From NCBI RefSeq assembly GCF_018873765.1, contig NC_057925.1, positions 9,621,568-9,685,567 of the forward strand: a stretch of DNA of 64,000 nt. The letters run 5' to 3'. A program made the translations under genes and the position numbers. The first letter of the stretch is position 1, and each line of letters opens with the position of its first letter. This document shows, one piece after another, positions 34,616-45,900 of the stretch. The notes under the pieces were generated by a model. It saw only the letters and a list, made by a program, of their open reading frames with translations, was not told the DNA's origin and ran no database searches. The DNA comes from Telopea speciosissima (Eukaryota > Streptophyta > Magnoliopsida > Proteales > Proteaceae).

Positions 34616-34858
34616 CTTTTTTGTTTTGGGGTAATTAAAAGTTTTATTGAGGAACGAACAATGTTCCAATAGAGTCGGCAAACAACAACGGTAAAATAGA
34701 CTGAGGAGAGATAGAAAACTGAAGAAGAGGAGAATGGGAAGAAGCAGCTTGCAATGCTAGGGAGTCAGCTACCGCATTGGCTTCCCTAAGAACATGAGAG
34801 AACCTTATGTCATCAAAATGGTGGAACAACTTGAAGCAGTCATTCAGAATAGAAGTAT
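34616..34858 (-). mobile_element. 243-bp 5'-truncated LINE with perfect 12-bp target duplication
   Basis: ACAATAGTGCAA occurs at 34604-34615 and at 34859-34870. The minus strand between reads FKLFHHFDDIRFSHVLREAN and AVADSLALQAASS, the last part of a LINE RNase H domain. A T-rich start at 34617 is a short poly(A) tail. The perfect duplication suggests a fairly recent insertion. Confidence 0.85.
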
Positions 34859-34929
34859 ACAATAGTGCAATAAATATGTGATAAAATAAGTTAGTGTCAA
34901 CCAATCAGGCTCTACCATCTGTCTCCTCA

Positions 34930-35490
34930 AAGACCGAACCAACCTGTTTAATTGAAGTGTGAATAGTTAATTAACAAATAAATCGAGCAACAATGACGAA
35001 CGAGGAAACTCGGCTCATATGACGATTGCTATTTCACCGACCCGATCCGCTCAAATAAAATCAGCAAACCCAAACCATCTCGATCGACACTTGGCGATGA
35101 GTCAAGGGCCACCTCGGTCAAAAGAGATAACTCAAGCTAAAGGAATAACTCAACTCTTAAGTAGCCCAGTTAAGGTCACTCTACATGATTCTCTATGACA
35201 GGTGTCCGTGCTGGAGGATGCCACATATACAAACAAGTGTCACGAATAATGGTCTATGGACGATCAAAGTCCCATGTTGATATGCTAACTCAACCCTATA
35301 AATTGCCACTCATAACAAAGGTAAGGGGACTTCACATTTTCTTTACTTTGAGATTTATTTGTTGCGCGAGATTTAATTTAGGCATCAGAGATATTCCGCC
35401 GACTCAGACTGCCACTCCTTAGCCACCTCAGCTCTTCTGTGCAGGACAGCTCAGATCCAGAAGAGTTCGCTCAGATCTTGTTGTAACAAT
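34930..35490 (+). mobile_element. Gypsy-type LTR relic
   Basis: The stretch TTGTTGCGCGAGATTTAATT then TAGGCATCAGAGATATTCCG (35357-35400) is the typical word order of plant Ty3-gypsy LTRs. A TATAAATT-like promoter word lies upstream (35296) and a TTGTTGTAACA end near 35487. No coding domains are attached, so it is a solo or broken LTR. Borders are approximate. Confidence 0.6.
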
Positions 35491-35814
35491 ACGTATGTGG
35501 AGAAAAACTCAACTCGAGTTTTTTCAAATTCTCTTCAATTGGATTAGTTTTTCTTCATCCTAAGTGATGAGAGAATCTCTACATTGATGATGCGTGAAAG
35601 AGACCAAAGTTGATAGCATTTGCACCTCTAAAAGCTATCATCCCCTCACAATGAGACATGAGAGTGAGAGCAACTAATCAACCCCTCGGGCACACATGCA
35701 CTAATTACCCTTCAACTATTGGAGATTTGGTGAAAATCAAGGTTCAACTATCTGGAATCGGACATGGGATAATCGGCTTCCATCGGATTCGAGAATAGAT
35801 CATCTGCACGTATG

Positions 35815-35940
35815 TGCAGGTGAACGTACATGTGAGAGGCAACCATTTGTCTTTTTTGTTTTCATAAATACCCCTCATCCTCTTGTAAATGGAAAAAATG
35901 GAATAGATGGTTACCTCTCACATGTACATGCAGGGAACTG
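35815..35940. mobile_element. Short inverted-repeat element (MITE-like)
   Basis: Arms ACGTACATGTGAGAGGCAAC and its inverted partner GTTACCTCTCACATGTACAT enclose about 60 bp. Confidence 0.6.
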
Positions 35941-36149
35941 GACTCCAACTGGACTCCACTGATTTTAGATTCTACTTCAAATTGGCCAAAGGAATAGTGA
36001 AAATTGAAGTCAAGAAAAGAAGAAGCAAATGTTTTTCCAAAATCTATGATTTTTTAGAGTTTTTCTTTTTCAATAAACTTGTGAATTTGTTCTTAACCAA
36101 AAAAAAAAAAAAAAAACTTGTGAATTTCTTGCAAGAGACAAATTTTTTT

Positions 36150-36280
36150 CCTACTTGGTACAATTGTCCAATTCCTGTCATAGGGAGGTGGAAATGACAA
36201 CTTAACCTCACTCGAGCAGGGGGTTAAGTCGTCATTTCCGGTCCCCTATGAGAGGAACCGGACAACTGTATCGGACAAGG
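36150..36280. mobile_element. Hairpin MITE with about 47-bp arms
   Basis: The left arm CAATTGTCCAATTCCTGTCA, then GGTGGAAATGACAACTTAACC, pairs with the right arm GGTTAAGTCGTCATTTCC, then GAGAGGAACCGGACAACTG, around a centre of about 15 bp. A relative fragment lies near 6485-6530. Confidence 0.75.
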
Positions 36281-36411
36281 AACCGGAGAGGATAATGATC
36301 CGAGATATGTATCATTTATTTTCAATTAAGATTAGACATTTTTTTTTTTTGTAGAATATTAAGATTGGACATGAATATAATAAAAGAGGTTTGCAAGAAT
36401 CGGATGGAATT

Positions 36412-36640
36412 GAGTAAGGGTGTCAATTGGTTTGGTTTTGGTTCAGTTCAAGATGCAACATGTATAAATTGAAAACCATACCGGTATTGAATAATTTCCA
36501 TAAACTCAAATCGAAACCAAACCGCATCAGTTCGGTTTAATTCGGTTTTCTGTATTAGATTCATTTAGTCTCGGTAATTCGATTTAACTGATTTGATTTG
36601 GTTTGATTCACTTATTCAGTTCACACGGGATTTCGAAATG
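36412..36640. repeat. AAGGGTGTCAATTGG-type dispersed repeat
   Basis: It begins TAAGGGTGTCAATTGGTTTG and continues with GGTTTTGGTTCAGTTCAAGA, GCAACATGTATAAATTGAAA and C/T-poor GGTTCGGTTTAATTCGG words. The same start and order are found at 38452-38545 in the raffinose-synthase-like gene. Confidence 0.65.
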
Positions 36641-37043
36641 TCTCGTACTAGTCTTGAAGAAGCAAAATACAAAAGAGGAAACGAATATCAATACAAAACT
36701 AGAAGAGAAGTGATGAGAATCGACAATCAAAGTTGGAGACAAAGAGACAAAGTGATGAAAACTAAAATCTTAGAAATCATGTCGTGCCTTTCAAGCTTAG
36801 ACTATTTGGATTGAACCCGCCGATTCATCTAATCCGATCCCTTATTTTAACCTCCTCCCCTCCTCTCTCTCTCTCTCCAAAGGCCCAGATTAGATTTGCT
36901 CATGCATGTTTATGACCTTATTCATAATGGGCTGTTAACCACTTGTGCAAGGAATTCGTTTGCTTCCCGCCAGTTTTTCTTTCACAAACTGATGTGTTGG
37001 ACTCCTATATTCCAGAACACACTTGTCTGCCAGTGTCTCTCTC

Positions 37044-37053
37044 TATATATATA
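37044..37053 (+). promoter_or_regulatory. Candidate TATA box of the raffinose-synthase-like gene
   Basis: TATATATATA followed by CCCCTCCTCC lies about 275 bp before the start codon and just before pyrimidine-rich leader sequence. This is a plausible plant core promoter; position and sequence are the only evidence. Confidence 0.5.
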
Positions 37054-37196
37054 CCCCTCCTCCTTCCTCAACATCTAAGTTTGGATTGAGGTTCTAAGCA
37101 TGTGGTCCTCTTTCCTCTTAGCCCTTTTGATCCAATCACACTTTATTCACCTTTAACATCTTTGTGAATTCGTATTGAGGACTTGTGGTTGTTGGG

Positions 37197-37245
37197 TCTT
37201 CTTCTTCTTCTTCTTCTTCTTCTCTCTCTCTCTCTCTCTCTCTCT
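37197..37245 (+). repeat. (CTT)n(CT)n microsatellite in the 5' leader
   Basis: About eight CTT units run directly into about eleven CT units, 85-130 bp upstream of the ATG. CT-rich leaders are common in plants; this one would be length-polymorphic. Confidence 0.9.
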
Positions 37246-37328
37246 TGATTTCAACTTTTAATTACAGAACTTCACTACTCAGTAGTTGGGTTTTCTACTC
37301 TGTTCTGAATTTCTTAATTATTTACAAG

Positions 37329-40300
37329 ATGACTGTTGGGTCTGGGATCTCTGTTTCTGATGAGAAGTTGATGGTGTCAGGAAACTGCATCCTCTCTGAT
37401 GTTCATCAAGACATTGTTATAACTCCTGCAAACAGTGACAGTTTGATCAATGGAGCATTCGTTGGTGTCTTGTCTGATCACAACGGAAGCCATCGTGTAT
37501 TTCCTGTGGGAAAGCTAGAGTAAGTTTTGTTTAATTTTTTTTTTCCAAAAAAAATTTGGTTGGTTGGAGTTCCAATCATGGCTAAAGATTACTATTTCTG
37601 AACTGGGTTCTATCTCTGCTTCTTAGATTGGGAATCAATTTGTACTGTTACAGTGAAATTTGGGATTTTCTTTTGGATTCTCTGTATCTGATTATTCTGT
37701 TTTTGAACAGGGGATTGCGTTTCTTGTCTATTTTCCGGTTCAATCTATGGTGGATGACACACAGGATGGGATCTTCGGGTAAAGAGATCCCATATGAGAC
37801 GCAGTGCTTGATTGTGGAAGGAATTGATGAAACCCAACTTAGTAACTCTGTTTTCTATACTGTTTTCTTACCTATTCTGGAGGGAGACTTCAGAGCTACT
37901 CTTCAAGGGAATCCAAATAACGAGTTGGAGATTTGCCTGGAAAGTGGTAAGATAAGGGGCTTTTAGTTTTGGCTATCCAATCTCCATTTTTTCCATTTTT
38001 TAGGAAAAAATATAATTTTATTTGAAGGATAGAAGAAGAAGAAGAAGCCCAAATGAATTCTCCAAATTTAATGGAAATGATGGTCTGTGCATTGCAGGAG
38101 ATCCTGCCGTGGACTGGTTTGAAGGTACCCATTTGGTTTTCATGGCGGCTGGACCGGATCCATTCGATGTCATCACAGATGCAGTGAAGTAAGATGTTTG
38201 ATCTCCTCTAGTTTCTGGGCAACACCGTAAACTATAATCAGACTTCATAAGTTTCGGTTCAATCCGTTTGAGAGTGAAATTTCCATCCTCCAACAAATGA
38301 AATGACGCCATATGTACTTTTGAGCATGGTTATCTACCTGGACTAACCGAATGGTCAGACCAATCAACTCTGGACCCGCCCCAAGTACCCCCATTGTTTG
38401 CCCAAAAGGAAAAACAGGTTCAACCCTAATGGGTTTGGTTGTCTAAAGGGTGTTAATTGGTTCAGTTTCGGTTTTTCTTGTTAATTTAGATTCGTTTCAA
38501 GATACAACATGTGGAAATCGAAACCAATCAGAAATTGAATAGAAGCTTATTTTCAAAACCAGATCTGTACCTACTTGGTTCGGTTTTAGTTGGATTTTTA
38601 TTTGGTTTCTTATTCAGTCCTATTTTAGGTGTTTATGTCAACTTTTTTACACCTTCACTAACCAAGAAAAAAGAATTTATCATCCATATTGATTAAAACT
38701 TTAAAACATAATAGAATTTAGGGAAAAGTTTTCGTACACGGCTGTGTAAGCCGTGTATGTGAGAGGGTCTCTCACAAAGAATTGGAAAAGTCATAAATCC
38801 CCATCCATTAATTAATGCCTTGAAACTCCCACCCTCTCACATACACGGTTTACACGACCGTGTATGAAAACTTTCCCCATGAATTTATTTGGTTCTTTGT
38901 TCAATTTGAACCGATGGTTTCAGCCCTGAAACTGAACCAAGAAAAGATTCCAGATTTTAAAACAAAAAAGAAGTTGATTTGTTTTGGTTCGATTTTAAAC
39001 AATCAGTTTCAATTTTGGTTTTGGTTCTAAATTGACACCCTTAATTGCCATTATTGTTAGATAAACTGATTTTTTGAGGCATTTAAACGCTTGGGGTGAT
39101 GCCTTTAAGATGGACTCATCATCAGTACTAGCTCACTTCACAGAAAATTTAATGGAGTCACAGATCGTTCTGATGAAAGTTAAAATTAGGAAAGACAAGA
39201 AAAATAAACTGCCAACTTGAATCTGAATATTAATCTAACATTCTTACTTCAAGGTCAATAATTACTGATACAATTTGTATTTCAAACTAAAACAGGGCTG
39301 TTGAGAAGCATTTACAGACATTTTCTCACCGAGAAAACAAGAAGGTATTCCTTCTCTCCCATTAAATTTTCTGTTGTTGAAGCACACTTGCATACACTTT
39401 CTCACTGTGATTTGGATCATTAATTTGTTTGTTTTGTTGGGCTTAGGTACCGGATATGATTAACTGGTTTGGCTGGTGTACATGGGATGCATTCTACACT
39501 GATGTTACTGCAGAGGGGGTGAAAAAGGGATTAGAAAGGTATCAGACAGACAGACCTGTACTAGTTACTTTTCATAGTTACATGGTTCCAATATCAGAAC
39601 ATAACAAAATTGGGGGTTGCAGTTTAGAGAAAGGCGGAACTCCGCCGAAGTTTGTTATAATTGATGATGGATGGCAAAGAGTTGATATGGATGCTTCTGG
39701 GATTTCAATGAATAAAGAAGACGCAGCCAAGTGAGCACAAAACAGTTAACACTCCCTCCCAGTTTGGTTTGCTGACTTTGCTTTTACTGGCTAACATTTT
39801 CCTCCATTTCTTGTCATCTTCTTGTCTTCAGCTTTGCTAATAGGCTAATCCATATCAAAGAAAACTATAAATTTCAGAAAAGTAGTAAAGATGGCCACAG
39901 AATAGAGGATCCTGCAATGGGGCTTGCTCATATTGTTGGTGAGATCAAAGAAAGCCATGCTGTGAAGTAAGATCCACAGATTCTCTCATATCTTGTACTC
40001 TAATTGAGTAGATTGTTGCCTCTTAGCTCTTAGTTTAGGTTTCTTCTTTCCATGTGAAAATCATGGCTGCAATTCTTATGAAATCCTCAATTCCAACTCT
40101 TTCCAGGTATGTTTTCCTTTGGCATGCATTAACAGGGTACTGGGCGGGTATAAGCCCTAGCATTGCTGAATTGCAACATTATGAATCTAAGGTGATATTC
40201 CCTGTTTTATCCCCTGGGCTTCAATGCAACAAGCCCTGTGAAGTTTTCAACAACATTGCAGCAAATGGTGTTGGCCTTGTGAACCCTGAGAAAGCTTCAA

Positions 40301-42009
40301 TCTTCTATGAAGAACTCCATTCATATCTTGCATCAGCTGGTATTGATGGTGTCAAAGTTGATGTTCAGAACTTACTTGAGACACTAGCAGCAGGCCATGG
40401 AGGAAGAGTGAAAATCACTAGAAAGTTTCATGAGGCATTAGATGCTTCAATTGCAAGAAACTTTCGGGGTAACGGAATTATATCATGTATGAGCCACAAC
40501 ACAGATAATTTATACAGGTATGCAAATGTCTAACAAGAATGTAGTCAAGTACAACATCTTGAAAGTTCTGATTTTTTTTGTGATTTAATATTTTTGACAT
40601 AGCTCGAAGCAGACAACTGTAATGAGAGCATCAGATGATTTCTTCCCAAAAATAGCGGCATCACACACAACTCATATTGCAGCTGTTGCATACAATACCA
40701 TTTTTATAGGGGAATTTATGCAACCAGATTGGGATATGTTCCATGTAAGTTCCCAAAGCACCATCACCTGATAATTTCTTTACAATTCTAACATTTAAAC
40801 TTGTTTCATGAGGACCAAGTAAATAATGTTTTGTGTTTCAGAGCCTCCATCCAATGGCTGGATACCATGCAGCTGCTCGTGCAGTTGGAGGATGTGCTAT
40901 TTATGTCAGGTATTAGTATTCATTCTTACATTATATCTTCCCATTGACAATAGGAAACCAAAGAGGTTATACCTATCTAATATTGGAAACTCATTTCATG
41001 CAGTGACAAACCTGAACATCATGATTTTGATCTATTGAAGAAACTTGTACTTCCTGATGGTTCTGTTTTGCGGGCCAAACTTCCAGGGAAACCCACAAGG
41101 GATTGCCTATTTTCAGATCCAACCATAGATGGAAAGAGGTAGATGAACCCCTCACTTTTACTCTCTCCCTACCTCCTTCACCACCCCCACCCCCCCCCCC
41201 CACCACACCAAAAAAAAAAAAAAAAAAAGAAGGATGAAGCTGTCTAATTTGTTTCTGCTTAACCTACAATTGTTACCAGTCTTCTGAAGATAAGGAATCT
41301 AAATGACTTCTCTGGGGTCTTGGGGGTCTTCAACTGCCAAGGAGAAGCCATCATGGTTGAAGGGGTTGTCAGTTCGAAGGATGTTGATTATATCTCCAAA
41401 GTTGCTGAGGATGGATGGAATGGAGATGCTGTAATTTATTCCCATCTGGATGGTATGTATTGCCTGACAAACATATATTCTACACAGATTGTCTACCATA
41501 TCTATGTTCTTCAATATATGCAAATATGGACACCTTAAATTCTTTTAATGCTATTTTTTATGGATATGTATTAGAAATAATAAAAACAACCTTAGTTGGT
41601 TTCATTATTGAAATTACCATGAAACTGTGCAGGAAATGTGGTTTATCAACCAAAGAACACTTCTCTGCCAATTAAACTGAAGCCACGAGAATACGAAGTT
41701 TTTACAGTGGTTCCTGTTAAAGAACTAGCCAACAGAGCTTCTTTTGCACCAATTGGACTAATTCACATGTTCAACTCCGGAGGAGCCATTAAAGAGTTGA
41801 CATATGAATCAGAGAGATGCTCAACAGTTGTCATGAAAGTTCGGGGTTGCGGAATATTCGGAGCCTATTCATCTGCCAGGCCCAGGAGGATAACAGTTGA
41901 TGCAGAGGAAGTGGAGTTGAAGTATGATGAAAAGTTTCATCTAGTAACCCTTGCTTTGAGAATTCCAGAACAAGAGTTGTACCAATGGCACATCACCATA
42001 GAACTCTAA
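37329..42009 (+). CDS. Raffinose synthase / alkaline alpha-galactosidase-like protein (GH36, SIP family), 13 exons
   Basis: Acts on galactosyl-sucrose oligosaccharides (galactinol-sucrose galactosyltransferase or alkaline alpha-galactosidase). Exons: 37329-37519, 37711-37946, 38098-38188, 39296-39344, 39447-39538, 39623-39730, 39832-39966, 40107-40517, 40603-40744, 40842-40909, 41004-41138, 41280-41452, 41633-42009. All borders are GT-AG and phases agree, giving 735 aa. Motifs: [12 protein letters not shown] (about 73-84), [31 protein letters not shown] (about 227-238), GVKVDVQN with the likely nucleophile Asp386, MSHNTD, RASDDF (446-451, acid/base Asp), [16 protein letters not shown] and [17 protein letters not shown]. 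It most resembles the RFS2/RFS6-type clade rather than classical raffinose synthase, so sugar breakdown is as likely as synthesis. Oddities: PKIA where relatives have PRDP after the acid/base motif, and about 20 residues missing after FNCQGEA. No signal peptide, so probably cytosolic. Confidence 0.93.
38450..39055. repeat. AAGGGTGTTAATTGG-type repeat in intron 3
   Basis: The left end AAAGGGTGTTAATTGGTTCA and the right end (reverse complement AAGGGTGTCAATTTAGAACC) are inverted, and GGTTTTGGTTC-like sequence lies on both sides. A smaller MITE at 38721-38878 is nested inside it. Confidence 0.6.
38721..38878. mobile_element. 158-bp MITE with about 45-bp terminal inverted repeats, in intron 3 of the GH36 gene
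   Basis: The left end GGGAAAAGTTTTCGTACACG continues with TGTAAGCCGTGTATGTGAGA. The right end, reversed, is GGGGAAAGTTTTCATACACG, then GTAAACCGTGTATGTGAGAG. GAATTTA lies immediately before the left end (38714-38720) and two bases after the right end (38881-38887), a likely target duplication. Confidence 0.85.
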
Positions 42010-42240
42010 ATGTTTATATCATCGGAGTATGGGTAGTTTTGAGTGTGATGACAATTCTCGTCTAGTAACCCTTGCTTTGAGAATTCCAGAACAAGACTTG
42101 TACTAATGTAATAACATCACCATAGAACTCTAAAGTTTATATCATATATGTCTGGGTAGTTTAACTATGATGGCAGAGTTGTACCAATGTCATAAAACCA
42201 TATAACTCTAAATGTTATTATATGATCTGGGTTTCTCAAT
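41940..42240 (+). repeat. 121-bp tandem duplication of the GH36 gene's last-exon end
   Basis: The segment from CTAGTAACCCTTGCTTTGAG in the last exon through the stop codon and early 3' UTR (41940-42060) is repeated at 42061-42172, after the stop. A third, shorter copy (GCAGAGTTGTACCAATGTCA onward) lies at 42173-42240. Copies 2 and 3 have point changes and indels and lie in the 3' UTR. Confidence 0.9.
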
Positions 42241-43643
42241 GATACTATGGCCAGCACAATAAATTACTTCTTACTTAAATTAATTTTACTTTATGTAATA
42301 TGATGGAAATCTGGCTTACTGTTCCATAATCAAGGTGGGTTTAACTTAGGTGCTTGGGAATTCTGCTATCGGTAGGCCACATGGGCACTCACTCTAAAAT
42401 TGGATGGTCATGTAGCTTTTTGAGCAAACAATAAATGTGATAGGGCAGTTGCCAAGGTTTATCATTTGGCTACTGATTTGCTCAGGTCTGTTTTTCTTAG
42501 CGAGTGGCTTCCCAATTTTGTTATAACTTGGTAAGCAAGAATGCTACCAGTAAGGTCTATAACATATGTTCAATCAGGGTTTTCTTTCTGTAACACTGAA
42601 TATATTCGATTTCAGAACTTTTGAAACCCAAGAAAAAAACATAAAACTAAATGTCCAGGTTACAAGGTTTAAAATTTGCAATGGGATTTTCAATAATGTC
42701 AGGTTCTGTTCCAAAATAAAAGTATTCAAAATTGTGATATTCTACATATTTCAACTTGGTCGTGTATGAACTTTCCAAAATTTTGGCAAAAGGTCAAAAA
42801 CTTTCTTCAATTATGATGAGGACTCAAACAAGTGCTGATCAGAGATTAATGCTGTTGCTAAAATTAGTGTGATGACTTTCTCTGTGCACATTCTGAATTT
42901 AACAATAAGAGCCTCTTGGATGGAGCCAGATATTCTAGTCTTGTCCTTTCACTTCTCCCTTAAAAAGACAAATTGGTGGTCATTAAAAGTGTGATTTATC
43001 TTAATTAAAGAGAAGTAACCATATCAACCTGGACATGGAATTTACTGAGAATCCACGAGGACCGGGGGGTGGATGTAAAAGCAATGTTAGATTATCTAGT
43101 GTATACTTCAGATGTCAATGAGGACTAGTTGGACTAGTAGTCTATTTCTATTGTTTCCTAGCTAGACTACGATTTACTTTTCTTATGTAATTGTGCTACT
43201 GAAGTTTATTATAATTAAATAGCTGTGGGAGACAGCAAGATCTATCGGGTCTGTTTTTCTCCCACAGCAGAGTTCTCTCCTCCTTCCATCGTTCTATCTT
43301 TCGTCTCTCTCTCTCTCAGTATTACTGGTTTATTAAAGCTTAATACTGTTACACTAATAAATGCCCACCCCCCCCCCCACCCCCCAAAAAAAATAATTTA
43401 AATAAATAAATTCATTATGTATGGGAAGCTACAATGTATTGGTCATACTGCTGCAGTGAATGGAGCAACAGATCTTTGGTGGTTCAGATTCATGTGCAAG
43501 TTCATATTATGGAAGTCAAAAAACTAAAACATATACACTACTTCACCAAGATCAAAATAAATTTTGTAATAACTAAAATTTACAGTAATAACCATCACAT
43601 CACTAGTACAGGTTAGTTTAACAAAAGAATAAGCGTCATGTAT
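42241..43643. other. Intergenic downstream of the GH36 gene
   Basis: No gene is recognised. The part 43090-43350 (ACTAGTTGGACTAGTAGTC, GTGGGAGACAGCAAGATC, later an inverted TTTTTCTCCCACAGC) resembles an LTR or MITE relic but is unclassified. A CT microsatellite lies at 43302-43317 and a C homopolymer at about 43369-43385. Confidence 0.4.
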
Positions 43644-43792
43644 AAAAAAAATCATACCCAGTGTACGAGGCTCGCACCATTCTGGGTTTTGGGGAGGGTC
43701 ATGTAGCAGCCTTACCCCAACTTCAAGGAGAGGCTGTTTCCTGACTCGAAATGGAGCAACCTTACCGTTGTGCGGAGGTCTGGCCCTCTTCA
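43644..43792 (-). mobile_element. Au-type SINE with 17-bp target duplication
   Basis: AATAAGCGTCATGTATA (43627-43643) and AATAAGCATCATGTATA (43793-43809) flank the element. On the minus strand it has the Au SINE order: AACGGTAAGGTTGCTCCATT, TCGAGTCAGGAAACAGCC, GGGGTAAGGCTGCTACATGA, CCCTCCCCAAAACCCAGA, GAGCCTCGTACACTGGG and a T-rich tail. It is more complete than the copy at 700-886. Confidence 0.88.
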
Positions 43793-43809
43793 ATAAGCAT
43801 CATGTATAA

Positions 43810-45390
43810 CACTCTTTTTGAAAAATATTTGAATGGGTAAAGTACTGACAGAATGGCATTAAATTAAAAATAGATTTTTAAGAGAAAAAATAATAGTGAT
43901 GACAATCCAGATAAAACCACAAGCAGCAGAAGTAGTGAATCTATGTCCACAAATCAAGGACTGTTAATGCTGAACTAGTAAAACTGTAAATATTCTGTAG
44001 CTTAGTAGCTCTACAGAGTGTGACGAAACAAATTCCAGATCAAGATAAATACATCCCTCAAGCTACAAGCTAGAAGATTCCATATTCTAAGGGATCCAAA
44101 TTAACAAATAAGCAGAAGAAGTCTCCTAAAAATCATACAATTTTGGACAATATCACGAAATCTTACAGAAAATGCTATATAGGTGTCATATTTAACCTCA
44201 GAAGAACAGCAGGCGTGTAATTGCATCATAAAACATAACCATGATTATCTGCTAAATGCATGCTGGTCACACCTTTTTCCTGAGATTTAGAATCTAATCT
44301 GATGACACCTGGGATCTTCCAACAGACAAGGACCCGGCAACAACCAACACAGTAAGTTCAAACAGAAGTCAACAACAGCATCATTTTGTCTAAAGTGTGT
44401 ACTTGTCCTTTCAAATGCTAAATTCAGTACAGGGACCATGAGACTCGTCACTATCCAACCAAAGTCACTCAAATGTTAATTTAAACATGTCAATATTTGC
44501 ATAGAGAAATCTATCCATGTGATACGAACTCTAGTAGGAAAAACATAATTTCTGCCGTTTACTCGTACAATATCTTTAGTAGCCTTCCTCATAATGAAAT
44601 TTATTTTTTCCCAACTGACTTAGATAGCAGTTGCAGCAAATCCATTCAGTCATTGTGTCACATATTTTGGCTTTATAATAAATATGCATATTTCTTTCAA
44701 CTCAATTTAATGCAGTGAATAAAATGAAAGGTGAAGAGACCTGATGAATCCAATAATCGGGGTTCCAGATAAAAACTATAATACCACTCCTTAAAAAGGA
44801 ACCCCCCCCCCCCAAAAAAAAATAAAAATTTAACTTTTTAACAGCCATTTTGCTTGTATATCAGATTGTATCAAATTGATTTTTGTTTGTGTTTCTCATT
44901 GTTGATTGGCCCATTCCCTTTTGAGGATTTTCTGTTTTTTTCCTGTCAATAAAGATGCTGTTAAAACTCCCTGACCCACCAAAAATAAGCAATTTTTTGT
45001 TGCCATCTTGGGTTTCTGCAAATCCTCTTATGGAATTGGGGGTGGGGTAAGAGACTACAATCACCCCCTGAACACATCTTGACAACACTGTATTCAGAGT
45101 CAGGACAACCCTATAGAAGTATTGTCCTATGGACTGCCTTGACCTTGAATGGAGAATACAGTCAAGGGACATGAAAGGTTCCCTAATCCCTAGCATTTCT
45201 CTTGAACAGAATGTAAAGAAGATGAATATTGAGTATGGACAACCAGATGGAAAGTAATCCCTGATTAACACCATATAGAACTCTCTATAAGCAAGCATCC
45301 CCTAGGTGCAGGTTAAGCCCCATTCCAATCATTGGTGAAAGTGACGGGTAACTGCTATGATATATAGGGAAATACTAGGCTACGACACCT
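43810..45390. other. Intergenic, unclassified
   Basis: A 145-codon open frame on the minus strand at 44861-45298 has no recognisable domain. A C/A homopolymer pair lies at 44803-44822. I see no supported gene. Confidence 0.4.
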
Positions 45391-45900
45391 TTCCTTTTTT
45401 TTTTCGGTTGATAAAGGCATAAAGCTAAAGGCCTGTTCATTGTTCATTCTTTAGAAATTCATTACCAAGTTAATATCCTAAGGGAGTATGTTTGCAACAG
45501 AATTACGAGGATTCCTCCAGTAAGCAGCAATGATGTGATCATTAGCAGTGCATAAGAAAGTTTATGAGCATACTTATTCCGAACATGTGGCTTGGAGCAT
45601 ACTACAATGAAGTTATCATGGGCAAAAATGATCTGCACTCCTCTAGTCACATAATAAATTCTTCAAGGAGCCAGTCTTGCAGATTAAACACAACTCTGCA
45701 AGCATCCGGTTTCACTTGCCATTCCCACAAGAGAGACTTTCCTGAAGGCCATCATTTCTGTCTCCTCCAGCAGGCAAACAAAGTTTGCCCACTGAACTGC
45801 AATGCACCAACATACTAATTTCCAACATACCAAAAGGTGGAGCTCACCTAATTTTCTTAACCTATTTAACATTCTAAGTAGTAAGATTCTCAGCAAGCAT
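45391..45900 (-). mobile_element. Degenerate LINE RNase H tail
   Basis: The plus strand starts with a T run (45397-45405), the poly(A) end of a minus-strand element. Minus-strand frames give VCLLEETEMMAFRKVSLVGM and other RNase H-like scraps (EETEMMAFRK matches the usual AEAMAFRK block), interrupted by stops. Confidence 0.55.

Noticed and set aside
44861-45298. 145-codon open frame on the minus strand
   Set aside because: No domain, no splice context and no compositional signal of coding; length is within chance plus repeat origin.
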